From NCBI RefSeq assembly GCF_900129835.1, contig NZ_FQXA01000001.1, positions 248,001-312,000 on the forward strand: a DNA stretch of 64,000 nt, given 5' to 3'. Made by a program: the position numbers and the translations under genes. The notes under the pieces were generated by a model. That model saw nothing but the letters and a program-made list of their open reading frames with translations. It was not told the DNA's origin and searched no databases. Every line of letters begins with the position of its first letter. Positions within the stretch are counted from its first letter, which is position 1. Below, one piece after another: positions 19,139-27,685 of the stretch. Source of the stretch: Stutzerimonas xanthomarina DSM 18231. GTDB lineage: Bacteria > Pseudomonadota > Gammaproteobacteria > Pseudomonadales > Pseudomonadaceae.

Positions 19139-20035
19139 TTAGCTCTTTTTCGTAGCAGACCCGGACACCGCGGCTCCCGAACCGAGATCCGCCCCGGTCA
19201 TCGGGTCGACGGAAACATCAGATTGCGTCCGCACCGCCATCTGCTGCACGACTTTCTGCTGCGCCTTGCTCAGGTCAACGGAAGGCGTTCCATCACCGCC
19301 ATCTACAGCAGGCTGCGGATTCTCGACGAACTCCCACTCTGGTCCCTGATTCCACGGGCCACGCAGATCGCCCTCGCCCTGCGAAAGGTTGTAGTAGACG
19401 CTAGCAAATTGCGGCTCACCCGGGAGTTTGCCCTGCGGGAAGTTGGGTTGAATCGCGTGCAAGGCCTTCTCGAATGATTTCTGGTGTGCGATTTCGCGGG
19501 TCATCAGGAATTTGAGTGCATCCTTGATGCCTGGGTCGTCGGTCACATTGATTAGTCGTTCATAGACGATCTTGGCACGCGCCTCGGCGGCAATATTGGA
19601 ACGCAGATCGGCGGTCGGCTCACCGATGGAGTCGACATACGCCGCGGTCCAGGGCACACCCGCCGAATTGGTCAGCGCCGGGCCACCGCCGTACAGCAGT
19701 GAGGTGATGTGCGAATCGTTGCCGCCACCGGTCAGGGAGCGATACAGGTCGGCTTCCTTTTCAACACCTTCGGACAACTCGCCCTTGGCACCTTTGTTGA
19801 GCATGCCGACGATGGAGCCAATAACTTCCAGGTGGCTGAGTTCCTCGGTGGCAATGTCCATCAGCATATCTTTGCGGCCTGGGTCATCCTCGGCTATGCC
19901 TTGGATGAAGTAACGCATCGCAGCGGCCAACTCGCCTTGCGGTCCGCCAAATTGCTCGAGCATCAGGTTGGCCAGTCCGGGATTCGGAGCGGCTACTCGC
20001 ACGGTGTATTGAAGTCGTTTGTTATGGACGAACAT
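19139..20035 (-). CDS. Manganese-containing (non-haem) catalase
   Basis: 298 residues of the dimanganese catalase family, which splits hydrogen peroxide. The four-helix bundle ligands all fit: Glu35, Glu65, His68, Glu151 and His184, at spacings like the Lactobacillus enzyme. A C-terminal tail after about residue 235 (rich in Gly, Ser, Val and Asp) is longer than the core needs. The start ATG 20035 has TGAGAGGTG upstream on the minus strand. The upstream gap carries a 10-bp tandem repeat. Together with a VKOR-like protein and an SDR it suggests a redox-stress block. Confidence 0.94.
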   Translation of the reverse strand: MFVHNKRLQYTVRVAAPNPGLANLMLEQFGGPQGELAAAMRYFIQGIAEDDPGRKDMLMDIATEELSHLEVIGSIVGMLNKGAKGELSEGVEKEADLYRSLTGGGNDSHITSLLYGGGPALTNSAGVPWTAAYVDSIGEPTADLRSNIAAEARAKIVYERLINVTDDPGIKDALKFLMTREIAHQKSFEKALHAIQPNFPQGKLPGEPQFASVYYNLSQGEGDLRGPWNQGPEWEFVENPQPAVDGGDGTPSVDLSKAQQKVVQQMAVRTQSDVSVDPMTGADLGSGAAVSGSATKKS

Positions 20036-20080
20036 GATTCACCTCTCAGGTTGGGCTTCCCTAATTCACTGCCTCCTATG

Positions 20081-20106
20081 TGGTCGAAAGTGGTCGAAAG
20101 TGGTCG
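20081..20106. repeat. 10-bp tandem repeat TGGTCGAAAG, 2.6 copies
   Basis: Two full units at 20081-20100 followed by TGGTCG. It lies 46 bases upstream of the Mn catalase start (minus strand), where operator or promoter elements would be expected. Confidence 0.8.
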
Positions 20107-20330
20107 CTGCGAATTGCGCTGATTGCAGGCGGCCCTAGTTGTGGAGTGCAACGAGCGGAAGCCATCCGATTGTTTTTTTCAATGACAGCCATAAGAAATG
20201 GCAATGGCTTGTCGCCGCTGCTTGAAGGTCTGTCGCCCGCCGCTTTGCGTTGCCTGCCATGAAAAAAACGTGAACGGATCCAGGCGAGGCCACTCTATCG
20301 AAACCACAGCTTTGCCGATCGAGGTCTCAC

Positions 20331-20870
20331 ATGCGTCATCCCCTAAGTTCCATCCATCACCGTTTCATCCCTTTGATGTTTGCAGCCGCAGCGCTCTCGC
20401 TCGGCAGCACGCCAGGATTTGCAGGCTCGCCACAGGTGCTTGGCTGGGTCGAGGAAGGTTTGATCTTCCCTGAGAAAGTCGCCGTGAAGTTCAAGCTCGA
20501 CACCGGCGCGCTGACCTCCTCAATGCATGCGGAGAACATCGAGCTATTCGAGAAAAATGGCGACGATTGGGTGCGTTTCACCCTCGAACTCCAAGATATC
20601 GATACCGACGAAAAAATCGAGAAACGCCTGGAGCGCGAGATGGTACGAGACATCAAGGTACGCGGTGCAGGCGGCGCCGAAGAGCGCCCTGTGGTGATGA
20701 TGAAGGTCTGCCTCGGCAACCAGATGTACGAAGAGCAGTTCTCGCTAAACGACCGGGACAAGATGAATTATCCGGTGCTGATTGGCCGCCGCACGCTGGA
20801 GAAAGTTGGGCTGGTGGATTCCTCCAAGACCTTTACCGTCGAGCCAAGTTGCACCGAATCCGCGCAGTAA
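20331..20870 (+). CDS. Secreted retropepsin-like protein (PF05618 'ATP-dependent zinc protease' family)
   Basis: 179 residues with a signal peptide (about 1-32, ending GFAGS). The mature part has the aspartic-protease-like KLDTGALTSSMHAE motif (Asp57-Thr58-Gly59), a YPVLIGRRTLEKV segment and VVMMKVCLGNQMYEEQF. Family members are named zinc proteases by annotation, but look retroviral-pepsin-like; some are linked to RimK. The protein stands in the periplasm, next to the Mn catalase (divergent) and a membrane redox protein. Substrate is unknown. Confidence 0.8.
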   Translation: MRHPLSSIHHRFIPLMFAAAALSLGSTPGFAGSPQVLGWVEEGLIFPEKVAVKFKLDTGALTSSMHAENIELFEKNGDDWVRFTLELQDIDTDEKIEKRLEREMVRDIKVRGAGGAEERPVVMMKVCLGNQMYEEQFSLNDRDKMNYPVLIGRRTLEKVGLVDSSKTFTVEPSCTESAQ

Positions 20871-21023
20871 CGGCTACCAGACCCGACCGAGCGCTGCGTG
20901 TTAGCCAGCACCTTTAGCGCAGCGGTCGGCATCGAGCCGCAAGCCCGGCGCTTTTTCTGCAACTCACCCAACCCCCTCCGGTCAACTGAACAGCAGCGCT
21001 GTCGCCGCAGCGAGGCAGCTGCC

Positions 21024-21055
21024 TTGCTGCCTTGCTGCCTTGCTGCCTTGCTGCC
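21024..21055. repeat. 8-bp tandem repeat TTGCTGCC, four copies
   Basis: Four exact copies at 21024-21055, preceded by GCTGCC, about 77 bases before the start of the SPW/VKOR gene. It lies in the gap between the retropepsin gene and the VKOR gene and is a potential slip-strand site. Because it is outside any supported CDS, an effect could only be on transcription. Confidence 0.9.
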
Positions 21056-21132
21056 GGGGCAGATTTCAGCACAACGACCGGTCATGCGGGGGATTCGTGG
21101 AGCATCAAGGTGAATACCTGAGACAGGGCGCC

Positions 21133-22557
21133 ATGCCGTCGGACATGAGCATGGACACGCACATGCAGATGATGGAGCGGCGCAGGCTCGCCACGCTTTG
21201 GTGCCACTTCGTCAATGCGCTGCTGGGTCTCTGGGTGCTCAGCGCCCCCTTTATCTTTGGCTACCTGAACATCGCACCGACCGATCTCGACTTGCCGAGG
21301 CTGGCGACTGAGCGCGCACTCCCGGACGTCGCCACTCGCGCCCTGCTGATGACCTGGAACGACGTCGCCAGCGGTGCCTTAATCTTGTTGTTTTCAATAC
21401 TTTCGCTGAAACGTATCGCCTGGGCGCAGTGGGCGAACACCGCCATGGGCCTCTGGCTGATGTTCGCGCCGCTGTTGTTCTGGACGCCCTCACCCGCCAG
21501 CTATGGCAACGCGATTCTGGTCGGCGGACTGGTGATCGCCTTCTCGACGCTGGTGCCAATGATGCCCGGCATGAGCATGAGCGGCATGATGCAGAAGGCT
21601 GCCGTGCCGCCGGGCTGGGATTACAACCCGTCGACCTGGATGCAGCGGCTGCCCATCGCTCTTCTCGCCGTAATCGGCATCCTGTTGGCGCGCTATCTGG
21701 CCGGCTACCAGTTGGGGCATACGGCCAACGCCTGGGATCCATTCTTCGGAACCGAACCCAACGGCACCGAGACCATCATCACCTCCGACATGTCGCGCGC
21801 CTGGCCGGTTTCCGATGCCGGTGTGGGTGTCATGGCCTACATGATCGAGCTCCTGATGGCGGTGATGGGCGACGCCCGCCGCTGGCGGACCATGCCCTGG
21901 ATGGTCGCCGCGTTCGGCGTGGTAGTAGTGCCGCTGGGCGCAGTGAGCATCTTCTTCATCATCGCGCAGCCGATTTTCATCGACACCTGGTGCACGCTCT
22001 GCCTGGTCCAGGCGCTGGCGATGCTGGTGATGATGCCCTACGCCCTGGATGAGCTGGTGGCCATGGGGCAGTTCCTCAAGGATGCGCGCAGGCGTGGCAA
22101 ACCCTTCTGGAAGACCTTCTGGCACGGCGATGCAATGGAAGGCGCACGGGAAGACAACACGCCGGAGTTCGATGGCAGTTTGTCATCCATGACGTTGAAA
22201 GGCCTGCGCGGCGTAAACCTGCCGTGGGGCCTTGCCTTGCTCTGCAGTCTTGGCGTCTGGCTGATGTGCACCCGTCTGATTTTCGGCACTGAAGGGTCGA
22301 TGGCCAACAGCGACCACCTGATGGGCTCATTGTTGATCACCGTCTCGGTGCTGGCCTTCGCTGAAGTGGCACGTCCGCTGCGCTTTCTCAACTTGCCGAT
22401 CGGCGCCTGGCTGATCGCCGCTCCGTCCTTTCTGGAGGGCGCCGACTTCGCCGCTACCGCTGGCAGCCTGATCGCCGGCGTACTGGTCATTGGCCTGAGC
22501 CTGCCGCGCGGACCGATTCGCCACCGCTATGCGGGCTGGAACGCGCTTCTGCGCTAA
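21133..22557 (+). CDS. SPW-repeat / vitamin K epoxide reductase-like membrane protein
   Basis: 475 residues from ATG 21133 (ATG 21145 is possible; the frame is open back to 21040). Membrane protein with about 11-13 hydrophobic helices. The ends resemble SPW repeats (for example LLGLWVLSAPFIFG and NLPIGAWLIAAPSFLEG). The middle (about 170-310) resembles VKOR, with WCTLC at Cys287/Cys290 next to the membrane face. The first-loop cysteine pair of classic VKOR is absent in this copy (see findings). It is followed 23 bases later by an SDR, so they are likely one operon. Confidence 0.82.
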   Translation: MPSDMSMDTHMQMMERRRLATLWCHFVNALLGLWVLSAPFIFGYLNIAPTDLDLPRLATERALPDVATRALLMTWNDVASGALILLFSILSLKRIAWAQWANTAMGLWLMFAPLLFWTPSPASYGNAILVGGLVIAFSTLVPMMPGMSMSGMMQKAAVPPGWDYNPSTWMQRLPIALLAVIGILLARYLAGYQLGHTANAWDPFFGTEPNGTETIITSDMSRAWPVSDAGVGVMAYMIELLMAVMGDARRWRTMPWMVAAFGVVVVPLGAVSIFFIIAQPIFIDTWCTLCLVQALAMLVMMPYALDELVAMGQFLKDARRRGKPFWKTFWHGDAMEGAREDNTPEFDGSLSSMTLKGLRGVNLPWGLALLCSLGVWLMCTRLIFGTEGSMANSDHLMGSLLITVSVLAFAEVARPLRFLNLPIGAWLIAAPSFLEGADFAATAGSLIAGVLVIGLSLPRGPIRHRYAGWNALLR

Positions 22558-22580
22558 CCCACCAAGACAGGAGCTTTTAG

Positions 22581-23579
22581 ATGAGCGACCGCGAACAGAC
22601 TGCCGTGATCTGTGGAGGCACTGCTGGCGTAGGCCGCGCAACCGCCCATGCGTTCGCGCAGGCGGGCTTTCGCGTGGCGGTGATCGCACGCGGTGAGCAG
22701 GGCCTTACCGACACACGCGAAGAGCTGGAAGCGGCCGGCGCGAAGGTGTTGGCGATTTCGGCCGATGTCGCCGATGCCGAGGCCATCGATCACGCCGCCG
22801 AGCGAATCGAAGCAGAACTGGGTCCGATCGAGGTATGGGTCAATGCCGCTATGGCGACGGTCTTCGGGCCGGTCAACAAGACCAGCGCCGCGGAATTCAA
22901 GCGGGTCACCGAAGTCACCTATCTCGGTTTCGTTCACGGCACGCTGGCGGCGCTGCGCTACATGGAGGCCCGCAACCGCGGCACCATCGTCCAGGTCGGC
23001 TCGGCATTGTCCTACCGTTCAATTCCGCTGCAATCAGCCTACTGCGCGGCGAAATTCGCAATCCGAGGTTTCACCGATTCGCTGCGCTGCGAACTGATCC
23101 ATACCAACAGCCGAGTCCGGTTGACCATGGTCCAGCTTCCCGCGCACAACACCCCACAGTTCGACTGGTCGCGTAACAAGATGGGCAAACGCCCGCAGCC
23201 GGTTCCACCCATCCATACGCCGGAGGTGGCCGCACGCGCCATTCTGCGCGCCGCGACCGACGCGCCGCGTGAACTCTGGCTGGGGCGCGCCTCGTTCCAG
23301 GCGATCATCGGCAACATGTTCATGCCCGGCCTGCTCGACCGGATGATGGCCAAACAGGCCTGGAGCGGGCAAATGACTGATGAACCGGCCAGTGACGAAC
23401 AGCCTGACAACCTGTTCCAGCCGGTCGACGGCCTGCACCGAATCGATGGTCGGTTCGGCAGTCACGTAAAAGACAAAGCCCTCGCTTTGAGTGCCGAAAC
23501 AGTTGGCAAGCTGGCGGCCGGAGGGCTGGCGGTGATCGCGGTACTCGTCATTGCGCTGGTCGCCGCAATCGCCAGTTAG
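22581..23579 (+). CDS. SDR-family oxidoreductase with C-terminal membrane anchor
   Basis: 332 residues. The nucleotide loop ICGGTAGVGRATA at the N-terminus fits NAD(P) binding, and the catalytic Tyr154-x3-Lys158 lies in SAYCAAKF. After about residue 260 comes a long extension ending in a hydrophobic helix (about 310-331, rich in Ala/Val/Ile), which would tie the enzyme to the inner membrane. It follows the SPW/VKOR gene by 23 bases with AGGAG before the start. Substrate is unknown. Confidence 0.85.
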   Translation: MSDREQTAVICGGTAGVGRATAHAFAQAGFRVAVIARGEQGLTDTREELEAAGAKVLAISADVADAEAIDHAAERIEAELGPIEVWVNAAMATVFGPVNKTSAAEFKRVTEVTYLGFVHGTLAALRYMEARNRGTIVQVGSALSYRSIPLQSAYCAAKFAIRGFTDSLRCELIHTNSRVRLTMVQLPAHNTPQFDWSRNKMGKRPQPVPPIHTPEVAARAILRAATDAPRELWLGRASFQAIIGNMFMPGLLDRMMAKQAWSGQMTDEPASDEQPDNLFQPVDGLHRIDGRFGSHVKDKALALSAETVGKLAAGGLAVIAVLVIALVAAIAS

Positions 23580-23638
23580 CGTCACGCACGGGCGGCCTGC
23601 CGCGGCCCGGCCGGACAGATTCCGACCTCGTGGCTCCG

Positions 23639-24298
23639 TCAACCTGCCTTGGAGTCGGCCGAGGCAGATGAACGCTGTGTCGCAGAGTGAGACGTCAGCT
23701 CCTGCCGCGCCTGCCGAACGACCGAAAAACCGGCGGACAAGGCAAGGCCGGCCATGACCAGCGCCACGATCAGATCCGGCCAGCCAGAGCCGGTGCCAAA
23801 CACCCCTGCGGCGGCGATCATTACCGCGACGTTACCAATCGCGTCGTTGCGACTGCAGAGCCAGACCGAGCGCATGTTCGAATCGCCCTCGCGAAAGGCA
23901 TAGAGCATCAGCGCCACAACGACATTGGCAATCAACGCCAGCGCGCCGATGATGCCCATGGTCAGCGGCTCGGGCACCACATCGGCATAAATCGACCAGC
24001 CCGCGCGAGCCAGCACGAATACGCCGAACGCGAGCATCGTCACGCCTTTGACTAGGGCCGCCCGTGAGCGCCAGACCAACCCCATCGACAGCACCACCAA
24101 GGTGATGCCGTAATTGGCAGCATCGCCGGCGAAATCGATGGCATCGGCCAGCAGCGAGACCGAGCCCGAACGCAGCCCGCTGATGATTTCCACACCAAAC
24201 ATGAGCAGATTGATCGCCAGCGCAACCCACAGGGCCTTGCGAAAAGCCGGGTTGACCGCCGGGGTTGAGCAACCGGAATCACAGCATCTCGACGACAT
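23639..24298 (-). CDS. Short cation diffusion facilitator family metal exporter
   Basis: 219 residues from ATG 24298, with AGGAGG upstream; the frame continues 13 codons further back. A Cys-rich N-terminus (SSRCCDSGC) is followed by about six TM helices. Metal-site motifs are LLADAIDFAGDAANY in TM2 and SRNDAIGN in TM5. The usual C-terminal cytoplasmic domain is missing. Divergent from a MerR/ZntR-like regulator, whose operator overlaps the promoter of this gene. It should export Zn, Cd or similar divalent ions. Confidence 0.86.
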   Translation of the reverse strand: MSSRCCDSGCSTPAVNPAFRKALWVALAINLLMFGVEIISGLRSGSVSLLADAIDFAGDAANYGITLVVLSMGLVWRSRAALVKGVTMLAFGVFVLARAGWSIYADVVPEPLTMGIIGALALIANVVVALMLYAFREGDSNMRSVWLCSRNDAIGNVAVMIAAAGVFGTGSGWPDLIVALVMAGLALSAGFSVVRQARQELTSHSATQRSSASADSKAG

Positions 24299-24328
24299 CG
24301 GATGTCCTCCTGAACTATATTCGCAGCC

Positions 24329-24359
24329 ATTGCACACCCTGGAGCAACTCCAGGGTCAA
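24329..24359 (-). promoter_or_regulatory. MerR-type promoter of the metal exporter with a 19-bp spacer
   Basis: On the minus strand: -35 TTGACC (24354-24359), 19 bases, then -10 TGCAAT (24329-24334). The spacer holds an almost perfect dyad, left arm ACCCTGGAG and right arm ACTCCAGGGT (24336-24356). The long spacer and central dyad are the mark of ZntR/CadR-controlled promoters, where metal-bound regulator twists the DNA. It lies about 30 bases before the exporter start. Confidence 0.85.
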
Positions 24360-24399
24360 GCCCCATTTACCGAATCAAGCCGGCAAGCAGGAGGCCATG

Positions 24400-24831
24400 A
24401 TGCGCATAGGCGAGCTGAGCACAGCGGCCGAGGTCGACGTCGAGACCATTCGCTATTACGAAAAGATCGATTTGATGCCCGCCCCGGAGCGCGGCGCCAA
24501 CGGTTACCGGTCCTATTCATCCAGGCAGCTGGCGCAGCTGACGTTTATCCGCCATTGCCGCGCACTGGACATTGGTCTGGCTGATATCCGCCGGCTACTG
24601 GAGTTCTCCAATCACCCGGACGCCAGCTGCGGTGACATCAACCTGCTGATCGACGAGCAGCTCGAACGCGTCCGCACGCGACTGGGAAACCTGCACGCCC
24701 TCGAACGTCAGTTGCAGGAATTGCGCAGCTGCTGCACCGGCGACAGTGCCATGCACGGCTGCGGCATTCTCAACGAGCTGAGCAGTACGCCGATGGCTGG
24801 CGACGGCGGCGGCGAAAAGACGCAGCCGTAG
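24400..24831 (+). CDS. ZntR/CadR-type MerR metal-responsive regulator
   Basis: 143 residues. A winged-helix N-terminus (MRIGELSTAAEVDVETIRYYE) is followed by a dimer coiled coil (about 80-110) and a metal site: Cys77, Cys111-Cys112 and Cys121 with a CC-x8-C loop like ZntR. I choose ATG 24400, six bases after AGGAGG; ATG 24397 is also possible. It is divergent from the CDF exporter and most likely activates it upon Zn, Cd or Pb binding. Confidence 0.9.
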   Translation: MRIGELSTAAEVDVETIRYYEKIDLMPAPERGANGYRSYSSRQLAQLTFIRHCRALDIGLADIRRLLEFSNHPDASCGDINLLIDEQLERVRTRLGNLHALERQLQELRSCCTGDSAMHGCGILNELSSTPMAGDGGGEKTQP

Positions 24832-25021
24832 GCAGTAGCTTCTCGCCCAGGGCAACTGCGGTGCCAGTGAGACTTGGCATGCGCACCAGCTCCATCCGAG
24901 AGCAAAACATCGCCTGCCGGCGCCTCGCAGGCATGGGTCGTCGCTAAGAACAGGGAATCGCATGCTTGGCGCAACCGAGCGGCAGCGATACTCTTCGGCT
25001 CTTTTGCCGCGAGCCTTTCCA

Positions 25022-25792
25022 ATGCCCTTGTTCGATATGCTGCTGTTGATCGCTGCCGGCTTTGCTGCGGGAGGTATGAACGCACTCGCAGGCGGCGGCA
25101 CCTTCTTTTCGTTTCCCGCCTTGCTCGCAACGGGCTTGCCGCCCGTGACCGCCAACGCAACCAATGCCGTAGCGCTCTGGCCCGCGAGTCTCGCCGCCGC
25201 CTGGGCAGCACGCTCGGCGTTGCGCCCTCTTGGCCGCTATCTCGTCCCCCTGCTGCTGGCAGGCTTGGTCGGCGGCCTGTTGGGCGGCCTGTTGCTGCTG
25301 GCCAGCGGCGATGACGTCTTCAGCCTGCTCATTCCCTGGCTGCTACTGCTCGCCACCGCGCTGTTCGCCGCCAGTCCCTGGCTGAGCCGCTGGCTCGCAG
25401 CGCGCCGCAAGGACACTAATGCGGTGCCGCCTCACGCCCCGACCTCACTGGCCGCTCACGGTTTGGTCTCGATCTACGGCGGCTATTTCGGGGCCGGCAT
25501 GGGCATCCTGCAACTGGCGGCCTTCTCCATCGAAGGCCATCAGCTGGTCCGCGCCAATGCGCTGAAAAACCTGATTTCTGCAGTGATCTACAGCGTGGCC
25601 ACAGCGACCTTCGTGATCGCCGGTCGGGTGAGTGGCTACGAGCTGGCGATCCTGCTGGTGGGCACCACGCTTGGCGGCTACGCTGGCGGCGCGCTGAGCA
25701 AAAAATTACCCGCAACCTGGCTGCGCTTGTTCGTCATCCTGGTCGGCAGCGTCATGACCGTCTATTACTTCAAAGCCATGTACCTGCCGTGA
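25022..25792 (+). CDS. TSUP-family (TauE/SafE) membrane permease
   Basis: 256 residues and about eight hydrophobic helices with the TSUP duplicate pattern: [20 protein letters not shown] and [12 protein letters not shown] in the first half, [17 protein letters not shown] and [12 protein letters not shown] in the second. Such proteins move sulfite, sulfonates or other anions across the inner membrane. The ATG at 25022 follows a weak site; the frame is open 20 codons earlier. It lies between the MerR regulator and xseB without overlap, so the substrate cannot be inferred from neighbours. Confidence 0.86.
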   Translation: MPLFDMLLLIAAGFAAGGMNALAGGGTFFSFPALLATGLPPVTANATNAVALWPASLAAAWAARSALRPLGRYLVPLLLAGLVGGLLGGLLLLASGDDVFSLLIPWLLLLATALFAASPWLSRWLAARRKDTNAVPPHAPTSLAAHGLVSIYGGYFGAGMGILQLAAFSIEGHQLVRANALKNLISAVIYSVATATFVIAGRVSGYELAILLVGTTLGGYAGGALSKKLPATWLRLFVILVGSVMTVYYFKAMYLP

Positions 25793-25886
25793 CCGACAGG
25801 CATCTAGCCCGCTCGGCTTATGGCTTCTGCGGCAGAGCTCTGCTAGTGTCGCGCCCGATTCAGAGCAGCCGCAGACAGGTTCCAGC

Positions 25887-26129
25887 ATGGCCCGCAAGAA
25901 AGTCGCCCTCGATTTCGAACAATCCCTCGCCGAGTTACAGCAGTTGGTCGAGCGTCTGGAAAGTGGCGAGCTATCGCTGGAGGATTCGCTGACCTGCTTC
26001 GAGCAGGGCATCGGCCTGACCCGCGATTGCCAGGCAGCCCTTAGCCAGGCTGAGCAGAAGGTGCAAATCCTCCTCGAGCGCGACGGCAAACTGCAGGAAG
26101 CACCATTCGAGGTGGACCCGCAAGCATGA
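25887..26129 (+). CDS. xseB: Exodeoxyribonuclease VII small subunit
   Basis: 80 residues, usual length. The helical motif [26 protein letters not shown] near residues 8-35 is characteristic. XseB partners XseA in the single-strand nuclease. It overlaps ispA by an ATGA and forms the head of xseB-ispA. Confidence 0.95.
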   Translation: MARKKVALDFEQSLAELQQLVERLESGELSLEDSLTCFEQGIGLTRDCQAALSQAEQKVQILLERDGKLQEAPFEVDPQA

Positions 26130-27013
26130 TCGGCGCCTACCAGAAACGCTGCCAGCAACGCGTAGATAGCTGCCTCGACACGCTCTTCTCCCCGCCTCGG
26201 CCGCAACTCGAACGCCTCTATCAAGCCATGCGCTATAGCGTGATGAATGGGGGCAAGCGCGTCCGCCCCCTGTTGGTTTACGCCGCGTGCGAAGCCCTCG
26301 AGGGCGACGTGGCCCAGGCGGATGGCGCGGCCTGCGCCGTGGAACTGATTCATGCCTATTCGCTTGTGCATGACGATCTGCCGGCCATGGACGACGATGA
26401 CCTGCGCCGCGGCCAGCCCACCACACACAAGGCCTTCGACGAAGCCTGCGCCATTCTCGCCGGCGACGGCCTGCAGAGCCTGGCCTTCGAGGCGCTGGCG
26501 ACCGAGGCGCACAACCCGCAGGATCCGTCACTGCGCTTGGATATGGTGGCCAGCCTCGCACGCGCAGCCGGGTCAGCCGGCATGGTCGGTGGCCAGGCCA
26601 TCGATCTCGGTTCGGTGGGTCTGAAGCTTGATAGAACCGCGCTGGAGCTGATGCACCGGCACAAGACCGGCGCACTGATCGAAGTTAGCGTACGTCTCGG
26701 TGCTCTCGCGAGCGGCCGCGCCGAGGCGCCGACGTTGGCAGCGCTGCAGCAATACGCGCAGGCCATCGGCCTAGCGTTTCAAGTGCAGGACGACATCCTC
26801 GACGTGGAGAGCGATACCGTCACGCTGGGTAAGCATCAGGGCGCCGATATCGCACGCGACAAGCCCACCTACCCGGCGCTGTTGGGGATGGACAGCGCCA
26901 AAGCTTATGCGCTGGAACTGCGAGATCTGGCGCTCGACGCCGTCGCCCCCTTCGGACCTAGCGCCGAGCCGCTGCGCCAGCTGGCCTGCTTTATCGTCGA
27001 ACGCCGCAGTTGA
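26126..27013 (+). CDS. ispA: Farnesyl diphosphate synthase (short-chain prenyltransferase)
   Basis: 295 residues. The first Asp-rich motif [10 protein letters not shown] and the second DDILD, and the allylic site [11 protein letters not shown] near the N-terminus, fit farnesyl diphosphate synthase. It condenses dimethylallyl and isopentenyl diphosphate to C15 for quinone, undecaprenyl and other isoprenoids. It overlaps xseB; the expected downstream neighbour dxs is about 1.65 kb away because two minus-strand genes lie between. Confidence 0.95.
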   Translation: MIGAYQKRCQQRVDSCLDTLFSPPRPQLERLYQAMRYSVMNGGKRVRPLLVYAACEALEGDVAQADGAACAVELIHAYSLVHDDLPAMDDDDLRRGQPTTHKAFDEACAILAGDGLQSLAFEALATEAHNPQDPSLRLDMVASLARAAGSAGMVGGQAIDLGSVGLKLDRTALELMHRHKTGALIEVSVRLGALASGRAEAPTLAALQQYAQAIGLAFQVQDDILDVESDTVTLGKHQGADIARDKPTYPALLGMDSAKAYALELRDLALDAVAPFGPSAEPLRQLACFIVERRS

Positions 27014-27091
27014 AGGTCATGCTCGCCGCGTAACCGGTCCGCATCGCCCAGGGTGCGCGGCCGGCATGCATACGCTCGATCAATAGCCAAC

Positions 27092-27685
27092 CTATCTAGC
27101 CGGATACGTGGCCGGCCATGCGGTATTGCGCCACCCGCGCAGCAGAAGCAGGCGGTTTTCATCGTTCAGTGGCAGGGTGTAATCATGCGCGGCCAGGACG
27201 ATACCTCGCTGCGGCTGGATGACTTTCAGGTTGATGTACACCTGGTCGCGGCTGACCGCGTAGGTTCCCACCACCACAGCCTGTGCGTTGTGGCTCGTCA
27301 CCAACTCACCGACCTCGCGACTCAGCATCAGCTCGGCCTGGTCCTTGAGCATGTAGGCCCGGTTACGCAGCTTCATTTCCACCATCGGATAGCCGGCCAT
27401 GGTGAAGCGTGCAGAGATCTGATCGGTCGTTATTCGGCCAAAGGTGGAGGAGCGGTCCAAGGCATCAGTATTAACCAGCGTTCCGATCAGTATCGCCCCC
27501 CGCTTGAGCGGAAGTCGGTAGCGCAACTGCGCCAATAACGATTCGGCAGCACGGTAGTTCTCTCGCACCAGCGGATTGCTGGGCGGCGCCCCTGCCTCGA
27601 TGGATCGGGTCGGCGAGACGCCGCAGCCCTGCAGTACCAGGCAGCCCAGCAGTGAAGCGGCGACCCACAATGTTCGAATGGTCAT
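27092..27685 (-). CDS. FlgO-family outer-membrane lipoprotein
   Basis: 197 residues. A lipobox LVLQGC gives a lipid-anchored protein, then a FlgO-type domain with LIGTLVNTDALDRSSTFGRI, an ELMLSREVGEL segment and VVVGTYAVSRDQVYINLKV. FlgO of Vibrio is an outer-membrane lipoprotein for flagellar stability, but no flagellar genes are nearby here. ATG 27685 overlaps the upstream gene stop as ATGA. It sits between ispA and dxs. Confidence 0.72.
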   Translation of the reverse strand: MTIRTLWVAASLLGCLVLQGCGVSPTRSIEAGAPPSNPLVRENYRAAESLLAQLRYRLPLKRGAILIGTLVNTDALDRSSTFGRITTDQISARFTMAGYPMVEMKLRNRAYMLKDQAELMLSREVGELVTSHNAQAVVVGTYAVSRDQVYINLKVIQPQRGIVLAAHDYTLPLNDENRLLLLRGWRNTAWPATYPAR

